Assembly (NCBI RefSeq): GCF_013367775.1
Contig: NZ_CP055157.1
Location: 4,042,001-4,106,000 of the forward strand
Length of the DNA: 64,000 nucleotides
Source of the DNA: Microbulbifer sp. YPW1
GTDB lineage: Bacteria > Pseudomonadota > Gammaproteobacteria > Pseudomonadales > Cellvibrionaceae
Direction: 5' to 3'
The notes below the pieces were generated by a model that saw nothing but the letters and a program-made list of their open reading frames with translations, was not told the origin of the DNA and ran no database searches. The position numbers and the translations under genes are program-made. Below are positions 43,088 to 51,969 of this stretch, piece by piece; position 1 is the first letter of the stretch, and the number at the start of each line of letters is the position of its first letter.

Positions 43088-44029
43088 TTATCGTGATCGT
43101 TTCAACAGCAGCCGTTTCAAAGCGCCCTGCTGTATCGCCACGCCCAGCAGGATCAGTGCGAGGCCGGCAATGGTGGCAAGCTGGATCTTTTCACCCACCA
43201 ACAGTGCAATCAACAGCAGCGACAGCGGAGGCGAAAGGTAAATAAAATTGCTGATCCGGGCGGTATTGTCACAGGTCATCATGGCCGCTTGCCATAGCAG
43301 GAATGCGACACCCATTTCGAACAACCCGACATAGATGGCCCCGAGCCAGCCCGCCAATGGTGGCCACTGCCAGCTCTCTCCCCAGCCCTGCCAAAGCAGC
43401 GTAGCGGCGAGCCACGGCAGACCGCAACAACAGGTGAGGAACAGGTTCACCGCCGCATTGCCACCGATACGGGTATTCAGCAGCCAGTAACAGGACCAGA
43501 TCAGGGTGCTGAGCAATGCCAGCGCCACACCCCAGGGCTGGTCGAACTGCAGATCGAGCAAATTGCCGCTGGTGGCGATAACCAGTACGCCGGTGTAACA
43601 CACAAGTCCGGCGAGGAGGTCCTGACGGCGCAGCTTTTGCTTGAGGAGTGGTACTGACAATAGCGCCAGCAGAACGCCCCAAGTGTAATTCAGCGGCTGG
43701 GCCTGTTGCGCGGGCAGCAGCTCATAGGCGTTAAACAGCGTCAGGTAATAAAGGTATGGATTGCAAAAACCGAGCGCGACATACCAGCGGTAGTTTGCCT
43801 TCCAGCTGCGACCAATTTCAGCGGTGCGCCCCTGCCAGAGAATGGCACCAAGCATAAACACGGCAGAAACGACCGAAGCGATACTGACTAACTGTAACGG
43901 CGTCAGATACTGGAGTGAAAGCTTGAAGGCGCTCGCCACGGTAGACCAGCACAGGACAGCGGCCAGCGCCAGCAGCGTGGCGCGGCGATTGGCCGCGCTG
44001 GTGGCGGGCAAGGATGTCACTCGATCCAC
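43088..44029 (-). CDS. DMT-superfamily EamA-type transporter
   Basis: This 313-aa protein consists of ten predicted helices in two EamA repeats (about 15-145 and 160-300). The repeats are marked by LCWSTVASAFKLSL, and SNFIYLSPPLSLLLIALLVGEK near the end. Such transporters typically export amino acids or metabolites. The start is a GTG at 44029 or 44020; neither has a strong ribosome-binding site. It lies between the acyl-CoA dehydrogenase and the Lrp gene, all on the minus strand. Confidence 0.88.
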   Translation of the reverse strand: MDRVTSLPATSAANRRATLLALAAVLCWSTVASAFKLSLQYLTPLQLVSIASVVSAVFMLGAILWQGRTAEIGRSWKANYRWYVALGFCNPYLYYLTLFNAYELLPAQQAQPLNYTWGVLLALLSVPLLKQKLRRQDLLAGLVCYTGVLVIATSGNLLDLQFDQPWGVALALLSTLIWSCYWLLNTRIGGNAAVNLFLTCCCGLPWLAATLLWQGWGESWQWPPLAGWLGAIYVGLFEMGVAFLLWQAAMMTCDNTARISNFIYLSPPLSLLLIALLVGEKIQLATIAGLALILLGVAIQQGALKRLLLKRSR

Positions 44030-44076
44030 TAGACTCGATCCGGGTACAACATTGGTTTCTCAGGCCTTGTGCCGGG

Positions 44077-44580
44077 CTATCGCTTACCGGACTTGGGTTC
44101 AGGATCCGGCACAGCGACAGACGTATCGGTCTTCACTTCCTGCATGACAACGTAGGTATGGGTTTCGCGCACCCCAGGTACCGATGCCAGCTTTTCGCCA
44201 AGGAATCGACGGTAGCCGAGCATATCCTTAATACGGATTTTCACCAGGTAATCGAAACCACCGGCAACCATATGACATTCCTGAACCTCTTCGAGACCGG
44301 AAACATGCTTGTTGAACGCCTCAAGCGTCTCAGTGGCGGTATCCGACAGGGATACCTGGATATACACAACAAGGCCCGCATCCACTTTCAGCGGATCCAG
44401 CAGCGCAACGTATTCCTGAATAAACCCCTCGCGCTCAAGGCGCTTCACACGCTCGAGACAGGGCGTGGGGCTCAGGTTAACCCTACGGGCCAGCTCAACG
44501 TTGGGCAGGCGGCCAGCGCGCTGCAGAATGCGCAGAATCTGGCGATCAATGCGGTCCAGATCTTCCAATTTCCGAGACAT
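44077..44580 (-). CDS. Lrp/AsnC family regulator, divergent from putA
   Basis: This 167-aa protein has the winged helix (RKLEDLDRIDRQILRILQRAGRLPNVELARRVNLSPTPCLERVKRLEREGFI, about 3-54) and a RAM domain with GGFDYLVKI and VRETHTYVVMQEVK. It is the closest here to classical Lrp of E. coli (LDRIDR-IL--LQ, SPTPCLERVKRLE). It is transcribed away from putA across 139 bases. This arrangement is found where Lrp-type PutR activates proline degradation in other proteobacteria. The C-terminal tail (154-167) is charged and non-conserved. Regulation of putA is inferred from position. Confidence 0.93.
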   Translation of the reverse strand: MSRKLEDLDRIDRQILRILQRAGRLPNVELARRVNLSPTPCLERVKRLEREGFIQEYVALLDPLKVDAGLVVYIQVSLSDTATETLEAFNKHVSGLEEVQECHMVAGGFDYLVKIRIKDMLGYRRFLGEKLASVPGVRETHTYVVMQEVKTDTSVAVPDPEPKSGKR

Positions 44581-44719
44581 AACAAAATACCCTACTGGTG
44601 ATTAACCGAATAAGCCCTATATTTAACCACACTCCGTGGAAGAATGGCGATTAATTCTGGGACATTTACCACATAATCCGGTTTTTTATCCTGCACCTTA
44701 TTTTAGTCTGGGAGTACAC

Positions 44720-47700
44720 ATGTCTACACGGTTCGCCGGCCAATTGACCGAAGAGTTGCACAACGCCCGCCAGAAGGCCCGCCAGTACCTGCATGCCGAC
44801 GAAAACCAGTGCGTCAGCGAGCTACTGGCCGCACCGCGCCCGGGAGAGGCCCTGCGGGAGAAGATCCTCGCTACCGCCAGCGAGCTGGTGGTCAAATCCC
44901 GGGAGCAGCGCAGTAAGCGCGGCACTCTCGATGCCTTCCTGCAACAGTTCGGCCTTTCCAATAAGGAAGGCGTGGCGCTGATGTGCCTGGCCGAGTCCCT
45001 GTTGCGGGTGCCGGACGCGGACACTGCCGACAAACTGATCGCCGAGAAAGTGCACTCCGGCAACTGGTCCAGTCACCGCGGGCAGTCAGACTCCCTGTTC
45101 GTGAATGCCTCGACCTGGGGACTGATGCTGACCGGCAATATCGTTGAGCTTGACCCGGATATTACGGAAAAGCCCTCCACCTGGATGAAGCGACTGGTCA
45201 GTCGCATGGGCGAACCCATGGTTCGCACCTCCATGATGCAGGCCATGAAGATCATGGGCGGCCAGTACGTCCTTGGCCGTACTATCAAGGAAGCACTCAA
45301 GCGCGGCCCGGCGGAAAACAAGCCCGGCACCCGCTTCTCCTTCGACATGCTCGGCGAAGGCGCGCGCACCATGGCGGACGCTCAGCGCTACTTCGACGCC
45401 TACATGATGGCCATCGAAGCCATCGGCGCGGACAACACCAAACGCGATGTTGTCGAGGCCAACGGTATTTCCATCAAGCTCTCTGCCCTGCACCCGCGCT
45501 ACACCGAACTGCAGCGCGACCGCGTGATGAATGAACTCCTACCCAGGGTGAAAGCACTCTGCGCGGCGGCAGCAAAATACGATATGGGCCTCAATATTGA
45601 TGCCGAAGAAGCCGACCGCCTGGATATCTCCCTGGACGTATTTGAGGCACTGGCCCGCGACCCGGAACTGAAAGACTGGCAGGGTCTCGGCTTTGTTCTG
45701 CAGGCCTACCAGAAGCGCTCCCCGCACGTGGCAGACTGGCTGATTGCCCTGGGCCGCGATACCGGACGCAAGCTGATGGTGCGCCTGGTAAAAGGTGCCT
45801 ATTGGGATACCGAAATCAAACACGCCCAGCAGATGGGCCTAACCGACTACCCGGTGTACACCCGCAAGTGCCACACCGACCTGTCTTACCAGGTGTGCGC
45901 GAAAAAACTGCTGGATGGCCGCGATGCCATCTACCCGCAGTTTGCCACCCACAACGCCTACACCGTGGGCCTGATCCTGGAACTGGCGGGCGACGCCAAC
46001 GACTATGAATTCCAGCGCCTGCACGGCATGGGCCACTTGCTCTACGATCAGATCGAAGCAGTACACGGCAAGCGCGTCCCGGTCCGGGTCTACGCACCGG
46101 TGGGCGCACACAAAGACCTGTTGCCTTACCTGGTCCGCCGTCTGCTCGAAAATGGCGCCAACAGCTCCTTCGTCAACCGCTTCATGGACGAGAAGACCCC
46201 GGTCAATGAACTGGTGCGCGATACCCTGAAGCTGAGCGAAGCGTGCAACCCGTACCGCCACCCGGAAATCCCGGTACCCGCGGACATCTATATCGGCCAC
46301 GAAGCCCTGCCGCGTAAAAACTCCCACGGTATTGAGCTGACCGACCCCGTCTCCGCGGAGCCTCTGATGCAGGCGGTATCCGCATCTAGCGGCGCCTCCT
46401 GGAAAGGCGGCCCGATCATTGCTGGAGAATCCATTTCCGGCGACCAGCCCGTGCTCAACCCGGCCACTGGCGAAACCGTGGGCCATACCACCGATGCTGA
46501 TCCGGCATTGATCGAAAAAGCCTTCTCCTCCGCGCAGCAGCACCAACGCGCCTGGAACCGTCTGGGTGGTGACGCGCGCGCGAAGATTCTCGACAAGGTC
46601 GCCGATCTGTACGAGCAGCACCTCAACGAACTGGTTGCAATCATCTGTCGCGAAGCCGGCCGTACCCTTAACGACGGCATCTCGGAAGTGCGCGAGGCGG
46701 TGGACTTCTGCCGTTACTACGCCAACGGCGCGCGCAAGCACTTCAGTGAGCCCACCGTACTGCCCGGGCCCACGGGCGAGACCAATGAGCTCAGCCTCTG
46801 CGGCCGCGGTGTATTCGTGTGTATCAGCCCGTGGAACTTCCCGCTGGCGATTTTCACCGGCCAGGTTGTGGCGGCCCTCGCTGCCGGTAACGGCGTACTC
46901 GCCAAGCCCGCAGAACAGACCCCCTGTATTGCCCACCGCGCGGTACAGCTGATGCACGAAGCCGGGGTACCCCGCGAGATTCTGCATCTGGTAACCGGCA
47001 CCGGTGCCGCCATTGGTAAACCGCTGCTGGACGACCCGCGGGTTGCCGGCGTGGCCTTCACCGGCTCCACCGAAACCGCCAAGCACATCAATATGCAGCT
47101 GGCAGCCAAAGACGGCCCCATCGTTCCGCTGATCGCCGAAACCGGCGGCCAGAACGTGATGATCGTGGACTCCACCGCCCTGCCCGAGCAGGTCGTGGAC
47201 GATGTCATCCAGTCCGCATTCCTGAGCGCCGGCCAGCGCTGTTCCGCACTGCGCATCCTATGCGTACAGGACGTGATTGCAGACAACCTGCTGAACATGC
47301 TGAAAGGTGCCTGTGACGAACTGACCCTGGGCGATCCGTCCAAACTGGAAACCGATATCGGCCCGGTGATCGACGAAAAAGCGCTCGGTCTGCTGCAGAA
47401 GCACAGCGAACGCATGCAACAGGAAGCCAAACCGCTGTTTGCCTTTGACGAAGCCAAGCGTCCGCAGAACGGCACTTTCTTCGGCCCGCAGGTAGTGGAG
47501 ATTGAGGACTTCAACCTGTTGAAGCGCGAAGTGTTCGGCCCCTTCCTGCACGTGGTGCGCTTCAAGGCGGAAGAGCTGGAAGATGTGGTGCACCGCATCA
47601 ACGCCACTGGATACGGCCTGACCTTCGGCCTGCACTCCCGTATCGAGGGCCGCGCCGGCGCCATCTTCAAGCGCATTGACGTGGGCAACTGCTATGTAAA

Positions 47701-47878
47701 CCGCGATATGGTCGGTGCTGTGGTCGGGGTCAACCCGTTCGGCGGCATGGGTCTGTCCGGCACCGGCCCCAAGGCCGGCGGGCCGCACTACCTGTTCCGT
47801 TTTGCCAACGAGAAAACCAAGACGGTCAATATCGTGGCGACCGGAGGCAACACCCAGCTGTTCACCCTGGGAGAGTAA
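44720..47878 (+). CDS. putA: Bifunctional proline dehydrogenase / L-glutamate gamma-semialdehyde dehydrogenase PutA
   Basis: This 1052-aa protein converts proline to glutamate. The FAD PRODH barrel (about 170-480) has RLVKGAYWDTEIKHAQ and the signature ending in ENGANSSFVNR. The NAD+-dependent aldehyde dehydrogenase (about 560-1040) has SPWNFPLAIFTGQ, AFTGSTETA and catalytic C841 in GQRCSALR. The N-terminal ribbon-helix-helix repressor domain of E. coli PutA is missing, so it cannot repress itself; the divergent Lrp regulator probably fills that role. I chose the ATG at 44720 with GGGAG upstream over an earlier frame from 44636. Membrane-peripheral; electrons go to quinone. A terminator follows. 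Confidence 0.97.
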   Translation: MSTRFAGQLTEELHNARQKARQYLHADENQCVSELLAAPRPGEALREKILATASELVVKSREQRSKRGTLDAFLQQFGLSNKEGVALMCLAESLLRVPDADTADKLIAEKVHSGNWSSHRGQSDSLFVNASTWGLMLTGNIVELDPDITEKPSTWMKRLVSRMGEPMVRTSMMQAMKIMGGQYVLGRTIKEALKRGPAENKPGTRFSFDMLGEGARTMADAQRYFDAYMMAIEAIGADNTKRDVVEANGISIKLSALHPRYTELQRDRVMNELLPRVKALCAAAAKYDMGLNIDAEEADRLDISLDVFEALARDPELKDWQGLGFVLQAYQKRSPHVADWLIALGRDTGRKLMVRLVKGAYWDTEIKHAQQMGLTDYPVYTRKCHTDLSYQVCAKKLLDGRDAIYPQFATHNAYTVGLILELAGDANDYEFQRLHGMGHLLYDQIEAVHGKRVPVRVYAPVGAHKDLLPYLVRRLLENGANSSFVNRFMDEKTPVNELVRDTLKLSEACNPYRHPEIPVPADIYIGHEALPRKNSHGIELTDPVSAEPLMQAVSASSGASWKGGPIIAGESISGDQPVLNPATGETVGHTTDADPALIEKAFSSAQQHQRAWNRLGGDARAKILDKVADLYEQHLNELVAIICREAGRTLNDGISEVREAVDFCRYYANGARKHFSEPTVLPGPTGETNELSLCGRGVFVCISPWNFPLAIFTGQVVAALAAGNGVLAKPAEQTPCIAHRAVQLMHEAGVPREILHLVTGTGAAIGKPLLDDPRVAGVAFTGSTETAKHINMQLAAKDGPIVPLIAETGGQNVMIVDSTALPEQVVDDVIQSAFLSAGQRCSALRILCVQDVIADNLLNMLKGACDELTLGDPSKLETDIGPVIDEKALGLLQKHSERMQQEAKPLFAFDEAKRPQNGTFFGPQVVEIEDFNLLKREVFGPFLHVVRFKAEELEDVVHRINATGYGLTFGLHSRIEGRAGAIFKRIDVGNCYVNRDMVGAVVGVNPFGGMGLSGTGPKAGGPHYLFRFANEKTKTVNIVATGGNTQLFTLGE

Positions 47879-47897
47879 TCACCCTTAGCGAACCTGC

Positions 47898-47926
47898 AAA
47901 AAAGCCCGGGATTCCCGGGCTTTTTT
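47898..47926. terminator. Bidirectional terminator between putA and the phosphoesterase gene
   Basis: GCCCGGG (47904-47910) and CCCGGGC (47914-47920) pair around a 3-nt loop, with six A before and six T after. It therefore works for putA on the plus strand and for the convergent gene ending at 47975 on the minus strand. Confidence 0.93.
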
Positions 47927-47974
47927 GTATCTGAGCAATTAAGCATCTGCTGCCGGGTATCGGCCCGACGTCTG

Positions 47975-49825
47975 TTAACGTTTTGCCTGTGTGGTGGTCA
48001 AAGGTTTTTGCAGGGAAAACTGATCGACGGTATTACCCTCATCATCAATCGCCCGGTAATTGAGCGAGCCCGACAGCGGATCGATGTCGATCACCTGGTA
48101 AGTGCGGGTATTGACCGCGCCAAAGGCGGCAAACTCGGGTAACGCCTGCTCGTACATTTTTGTACCGGATACCGAAACAAGGTAAACGGTCCCCTGTTCC
48201 CCTTTGGCTACCGGTTCATTGCCGCGCATGGGCACTGTGCGCATGTAGGCGTGGTCGTGCCCCTGGAAAGCGATATCCACGTTGTGCTTGTCAAAAATCG
48301 GCCCCCAGGCATCCCGTATCATCTTGTTGTCGCGACCTTCGCGGGAGGCGTAGAACGGGTGGTGGTATATCACCACTTTCCAGCGCGCATTGCTTTCGTC
48401 CAGCACGCGATCCAGCCAATCCACCTGCAACTCGGGTTCAACCAGGTGGTAATTGGAGTCCATAACCACCACCAGCAGGTCCTGGTAGGTAACGTGATAG
48501 GTACGACCGGGATCCAGCTTGCTGCTGCCATTACCCAGCAACGCAAACTGCTTCAGGTACAGGGTGGGATGACCGCCGTGGCTGTCGTGATTACCGAGCG
48601 CCGGAACCACCATGGAACGGTCGAATACCGAGCTGCCCTCGTGGAAGAACTGGTCCCAGTTGTCCTGCTCCTGGCCGTGATCGATCAGATCTCCGGCGAT
48701 CATGTAAAAGCGCGCATCGGGAAATTCAAAGTCGGCCTGGCGAATCAGCTGGCCCCAGCGGTCCAGGCCATTCTGCGGGTCCCCCAGATAGACGAAGGAA
48801 AACGGCTCCGAGGGCGAACTCGCGGCGGTGCGAAACTCGCGCGGAGCCGACCAGCTTTTACCGTTGTCCGCGCTGACCGCATACAGGTAGTCCGTTGCCG
48901 GCGACAGATTCTCAAGCGCCACCCGGTGCAGGCGCACCACCGGATCGTTGACCACCTGCAGGCTGTGTAACTCGGTATAGGTGGCTTTCTTCCGCTGCAC
49001 TGCCTTGCCGCCCGCACTGAAAAACTGGTCCCTGGGAGCAAACCAGAGAATTGCATTGTCGACGCTTCCATCCGTGCGCCATTGCACGGTGGCAGAGCTC
49101 GCCGGGTCTCCCTGCCAGGTCAGCTGCAAGTGATCGGGTTGTGCCGAGGACGGATAGCGGGTTTCCCGAAAATACCCAACAAAGCGGGACACCAGCTCCC
49201 AGCTCTCGAAGCTACGCAACACTGGGAGGCCGACAAGCGCCTGCGGCAGAGTATTGAAGTAATCGTTGTCGTCGACAAACGGCAGGCCACCTACTTTCGC
49301 AACTGCCACATCCACGCCGGATACCAGCGGTGTTATCTCGACAGCCCGCTTGCCCTCTGCGGGCGCAGCAAACACCAGATAGGGTTTGAGCTCACCGGAA
49401 AGGCTGGGCACGCCCAGGTTGATCTCGCCTGCGTGCACGCGCTTAGACCAGACGTGGTAAGGATCTTCCTCGTCCACAATAAAATCGAGGGACCTCGATC
49501 GGGTAAACCCCTGGTCGGCGAGCCAGAATGGTGTCTCGCCGTATGTGGAATCAAAAGCGACATGAATGACAGCGGGACGGTCTACACGGAAGCGGGAAAA
49601 CGCCGTACCGAGATATTCGCGCTCATCCCGTGACAGAAATGCAGTGGCTGACTCCGGTGTCAGGGCGATACGCTCCGCCGGGGACAGCTCCCGTGACATG
49701 CGCTGAATAATCTCAGTCACACGCTTCTCCAGCGCCCCGTGTACATCTTCTGAAGTGCCGGCGGTGGCGAAAGGAATGGTACATACCAGCAGCGCGGCCA
49801 GTATCAGATTGGAAAATAGTCGCAT
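47975..49825 (-). CDS. Secreted metallophosphoesterase, purple acid phosphatase-like
   Basis: This 616-aa protein has a Sec signal peptide (cleaved near TAG, about residue 23) and a large N-terminal region (24-230) of unknown fold. A fibronectin-like purple acid phosphatase N-domain follows (about 235-330: LQLTWQGDPASSATVQWRT). The metallophosphoesterase core runs from about 345: LGDPQN, AGDLIDHG, GNHDSHGG, YHHPFY and GHDHAYMR supply the two-metal ligands. It probably hydrolyses phosphate monoesters in the periplasm or outside the cell. The first ligand motif reads GDPQ, where many relatives have GDxG. It is a single gene; the convergent putA terminator ends it. Confidence 0.9.
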   Translation of the reverse strand: MRLFSNLILAALLVCTIPFATAGTSEDVHGALEKRVTEIIQRMSRELSPAERIALTPESATAFLSRDEREYLGTAFSRFRVDRPAVIHVAFDSTYGETPFWLADQGFTRSRSLDFIVDEEDPYHVWSKRVHAGEINLGVPSLSGELKPYLVFAAPAEGKRAVEITPLVSGVDVAVAKVGGLPFVDDNDYFNTLPQALVGLPVLRSFESWELVSRFVGYFRETRYPSSAQPDHLQLTWQGDPASSATVQWRTDGSVDNAILWFAPRDQFFSAGGKAVQRKKATYTELHSLQVVNDPVVRLHRVALENLSPATDYLYAVSADNGKSWSAPREFRTAASSPSEPFSFVYLGDPQNGLDRWGQLIRQADFEFPDARFYMIAGDLIDHGQEQDNWDQFFHEGSSVFDRSMVVPALGNHDSHGGHPTLYLKQFALLGNGSSKLDPGRTYHVTYQDLLVVVMDSNYHLVEPELQVDWLDRVLDESNARWKVVIYHHPFYASREGRDNKMIRDAWGPIFDKHNVDIAFQGHDHAYMRTVPMRGNEPVAKGEQGTVYLVSVSGTKMYEQALPEFAAFGAVNTRTYQVIDIDPLSGSLNYRAIDDEGNTVDQFSLQKPLTTTQAKR

Positions 49826-49966
49826 TAAACCCCCCTATATTTTGCGGGAGATTTTAACGACATAAATTGGCAGGTGGCGTCAGGGAAATGAATTTTTGGT
49901 GACAGTTTGATGACGAGCGCCGATCTTGCGTGCGGGGCCAAAACCTGGGAGCACAAAAGGAAACGC

Positions 49967-49990
49967 AAAAAAGCCGGGCCAAAGCCCGGC
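49967..49990 (-). terminator. Rho-independent terminator after the glycine-zipper lipoprotein gene
   Basis: On the minus strand GCCGGGC-TTTG-GCCCGGC is followed by six T residues (six A at 49967-49972 on the plus strand). It lies 32 bases after the stop at 50022. Confidence 0.92.
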
Positions 49991-50021
49991 GCAACATCCT
50001 GTGGTTTGCCGAATAATTCTG

Positions 50022-50417
50022 CTAATTCAACACCCGATAACCCCGACCTCGCAGGCAGTTGCGGGCGATGTAATTTTCTTCAGCGTGCGCACTGCCCACG
50101 CCACTCACGCCGCCGATCAATGCGCCGGCGCCGGCGGCGGCTGCAGCCGCACTACTGGTATCGCCAATGATCGCGCCCAGCGCACCGCCCAGCAGTGCCC
50201 CGCCCGCAGCGCGGGTCACCCCGCGGCGCCCGGCATCGTTGCGCGCCGCCATCGCCATGGTTTTGCAGTCCGCAAGATCCAGCTGGTATTGCCGCATGTT
50301 CACGCCGTAGGTATCAATCACGATATTGCCTGCACCGTATACCTGTTCCTGCTGGTAGGCGCATCCAAATAGGGTTGCTGCACTTAGGCCCACAGCGGCC
50401 ACGATCTTCGATCTCAT
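50022..50417 (-). CDS. Glycine-zipper lipoprotein
   Basis: This 131-aa protein has a lipobox TLFGC (lipidated C19) and a middle region with Cys and basic residues. A glycine-zipper pair follows (about 72-110: GGALLGGALGAIIG, AAAGAGALIGGVSGVGSA), which can insert in or oligomerise on membranes. A Cys-containing tail reads NCLRGRGYRV. Such YMGG/Rick-17kDa-like lipoproteins are common in the outer membrane; the function is unknown. It is a single gene with its own terminator. Confidence 0.85.
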   Translation of the reverse strand: MRSKIVAAVGLSAATLFGCAYQQEQVYGAGNIVIDTYGVNMRQYQLDLADCKTMAMAARNDAGRRGVTRAAGGALLGGALGAIIGDTSSAAAAAAGAGALIGGVSGVGSAHAEENYIARNCLRGRGYRVLN

Positions 50418-50551
50418 TGGCGCTCCTCACCACATTTGTCGCCCGTGTCTACTTAGGTTTAGACGATGGTGGAGAAGCGCGCCAATGCGTGTAGAAATAA
50501 CGAGGGATTGGCTAGGAACGGATAGTTAGGATATATGCCTCAGACCCGGAC

Positions 50552-51331
50552 TCAACGATAGAAGTAGTCCAGCTGCAGGCGCTGTGGCTCGCCGGCATTG
50601 TTCAGCAGGTTGGTAACGCCGACAAATCGCGTCAACCTGGCGGAACCCGGCTTGCCGTCTGCGCCGGCAATATATTCAAGGTCGATCTCCCCTCCGGCAA
50701 TCCAGCGCAAAAATGCCTGCGCAAGCTCTACACGCAGGCAGAGATCCGACTCTGCTCGCGTACAGGGGATCGACCTGGCTCGCAGCTTGATCGAGCGGCC
50801 GTGCACCGGGGAGGCGAACTGGAACTGCACAGTCTCCCCCGCCTTTAGCTGCTGCCAGTGTTGGCGGACATACGGGTCAAAACCGGCATCGATCACATCC
50901 AGCTTATCCATGGGCAGAGTAGATTCGGTAAGGCGGGACTTCCGGTCAGCCCGATAGCGCATTCGCCACCCGGTTTCGGATCGAGTAACCTCCCGGACTT
51001 CCCCGAGTCGGAAATCTTCCTGGGAAATCTGCGGACGAGTGGACAGCAGCACCCCCGACTCATCGATAACGCCGTTGATCCGCTTCTCGGCAAGCTTGCT
51101 ACCTTCGAGACCATCCGGTGCGTAATACACCACGCGTATATTGCTCGCATCCCCATTGGTCTGCGGCGCTCCCTGGGGCTCCAGAAAGTACTCGCAATAG
51201 CGCACTTGTGGCGCGCTGCCTGCGGGCTCTACTAACTGCGCCCTTCCTATCACGGCTGCCTGCGCGGTCACCGATTCAGGTGCGCTACAACCGGACACCA
51301 CTAGAGTAGCCACCGCCAACCAGATACCCAT
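50552..51331 (-). CDS. Lipoprotein of unknown function
   Basis: This 259-aa protein has a signal sequence ending in VSGC, so the Cys about 15 residues from the start is lipidated. The mature part (rich in strands, with single Cys residues in RYCEYFLEP, SIPCTRAE and SDLCLRVE) matches no family I recognise. I chose the ATG at 51331, with GGAGG five bases upstream, over a GTG two codons earlier. It lies 61 bases downstream of the DUF2878 gene on the same strand and may be the last member of that stress operon. Nearby sigmaE-ChrR clusters elsewhere often end in a different small protein (DUF3833). Confidence 0.75.
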   Translation of the reverse strand: MGIWLAVATLVVSGCSAPESVTAQAAVIGRAQLVEPAGSAPQVRYCEYFLEPQGAPQTNGDASNIRVVYYAPDGLEGSKLAEKRINGVIDESGVLLSTRPQISQEDFRLGEVREVTRSETGWRMRYRADRKSRLTESTLPMDKLDVIDAGFDPYVRQHWQQLKAGETVQFQFASPVHGRSIKLRARSIPCTRAESDLCLRVELAQAFLRWIAGGEIDLEYIAGADGKPGSARLTRFVGVTNLLNNAGEPQRLQLDYFYR

Positions 51332-51392
51332 GACCACCTCCGGGAAAATTACTCAACGGGTAAATTCTTGAAAACACCAACGATTTGAGAGT

Positions 51393-51965
51393 TTATTGGC
51401 GAAACAAAGGCGCCCTTGCGCACCGCATCACTAACGGCAGATAGACAGTCCAGAGTCCTGCAAGTATCGCCAGCGATAGCCCAAGCGGTTCAGCGAGACT
51501 AACGGAGCCATTGATTTTCGCCCCAACCAGGTAGCTTGCAGGTCCGCCAAACGCGCCAAACAGGGCTGCCATCCACAACTTACGCTGCAAGAAATGAAAC
51601 GCAAACCTCAGTGCCAGGGCAAAATTCACCCAAAGCAGCAATAGCCAGGCAGGCAAAAACACGACTTCCGTAGAGGTCTCGAAAAGCCCAAAGCGGAAGA
51701 GTAGCGAGTCCATCACACAGCCGGAGAGCGTCACAGCCGCTACCCATAGCAGGGTACGCGCAGCCCCCCTGGCACCGTGCGAGCCAGGGCCTGAGAGGTC
51801 AAACAACCATACGTGAAACAACAGGTTACACAGGGTGACAACAGCCACCAGTGCAGTCCCTGGCGAGACCACACACAGAAACCACACCACTTCAAACAGC
51901 AAGCCACTAAGCAGTAGCTTGCCGAAATTGCGCGGTCGGGATTGCACGCTGGCTACAGAATCCAT
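51393..51965 (-). CDS. DUF2878 membrane protein
   Basis: This 190-aa inner-membrane protein has about six short hydrophobic segments. It shows DUF2878 features: LFEVVWFLCVVSPGTALVAV, CVMDSLLFRFGLFE, PAWLLLLWVNFALALRFAF and GAFGGPASYLVGAKI. The function is unknown, but it travels with CFA-synthase-like, DUF1365 and FAD-oxidoreductase genes under ChrR-type sigma control in many proteobacteria. It starts 4 bases after the CFA-like gene. Confidence 0.9.
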   Translation of the reverse strand: MDSVASVQSRPRNFGKLLLSGLLFEVVWFLCVVSPGTALVAVVTLCNLLFHVWLFDLSGPGSHGARGAARTLLWVAAVTLSGCVMDSLLFRFGLFETSTEVVFLPAWLLLLWVNFALALRFAFHFLQRKLWMAALFGAFGGPASYLVGAKINGSVSLAEPLGLSLAILAGLWTVYLPLVMRCARAPLFRQ

Positions 51966-51969
51966 CAGC

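Noticed and set aside
42165..43241. 358-codon plus-strand frame across the acyl-CoA dehydrogenase
   Set aside because: It lies wholly antisense to a secure acyl-CoA dehydrogenase and has no family features or ribosome-binding site; long shadow frames are expected in GC-rich DNA.
45839..47086. 415-codon minus-strand frame inside putA
   Set aside because: It is the antisense shadow of PutA, low in recognisable motifs and lacking a ribosome-binding site.
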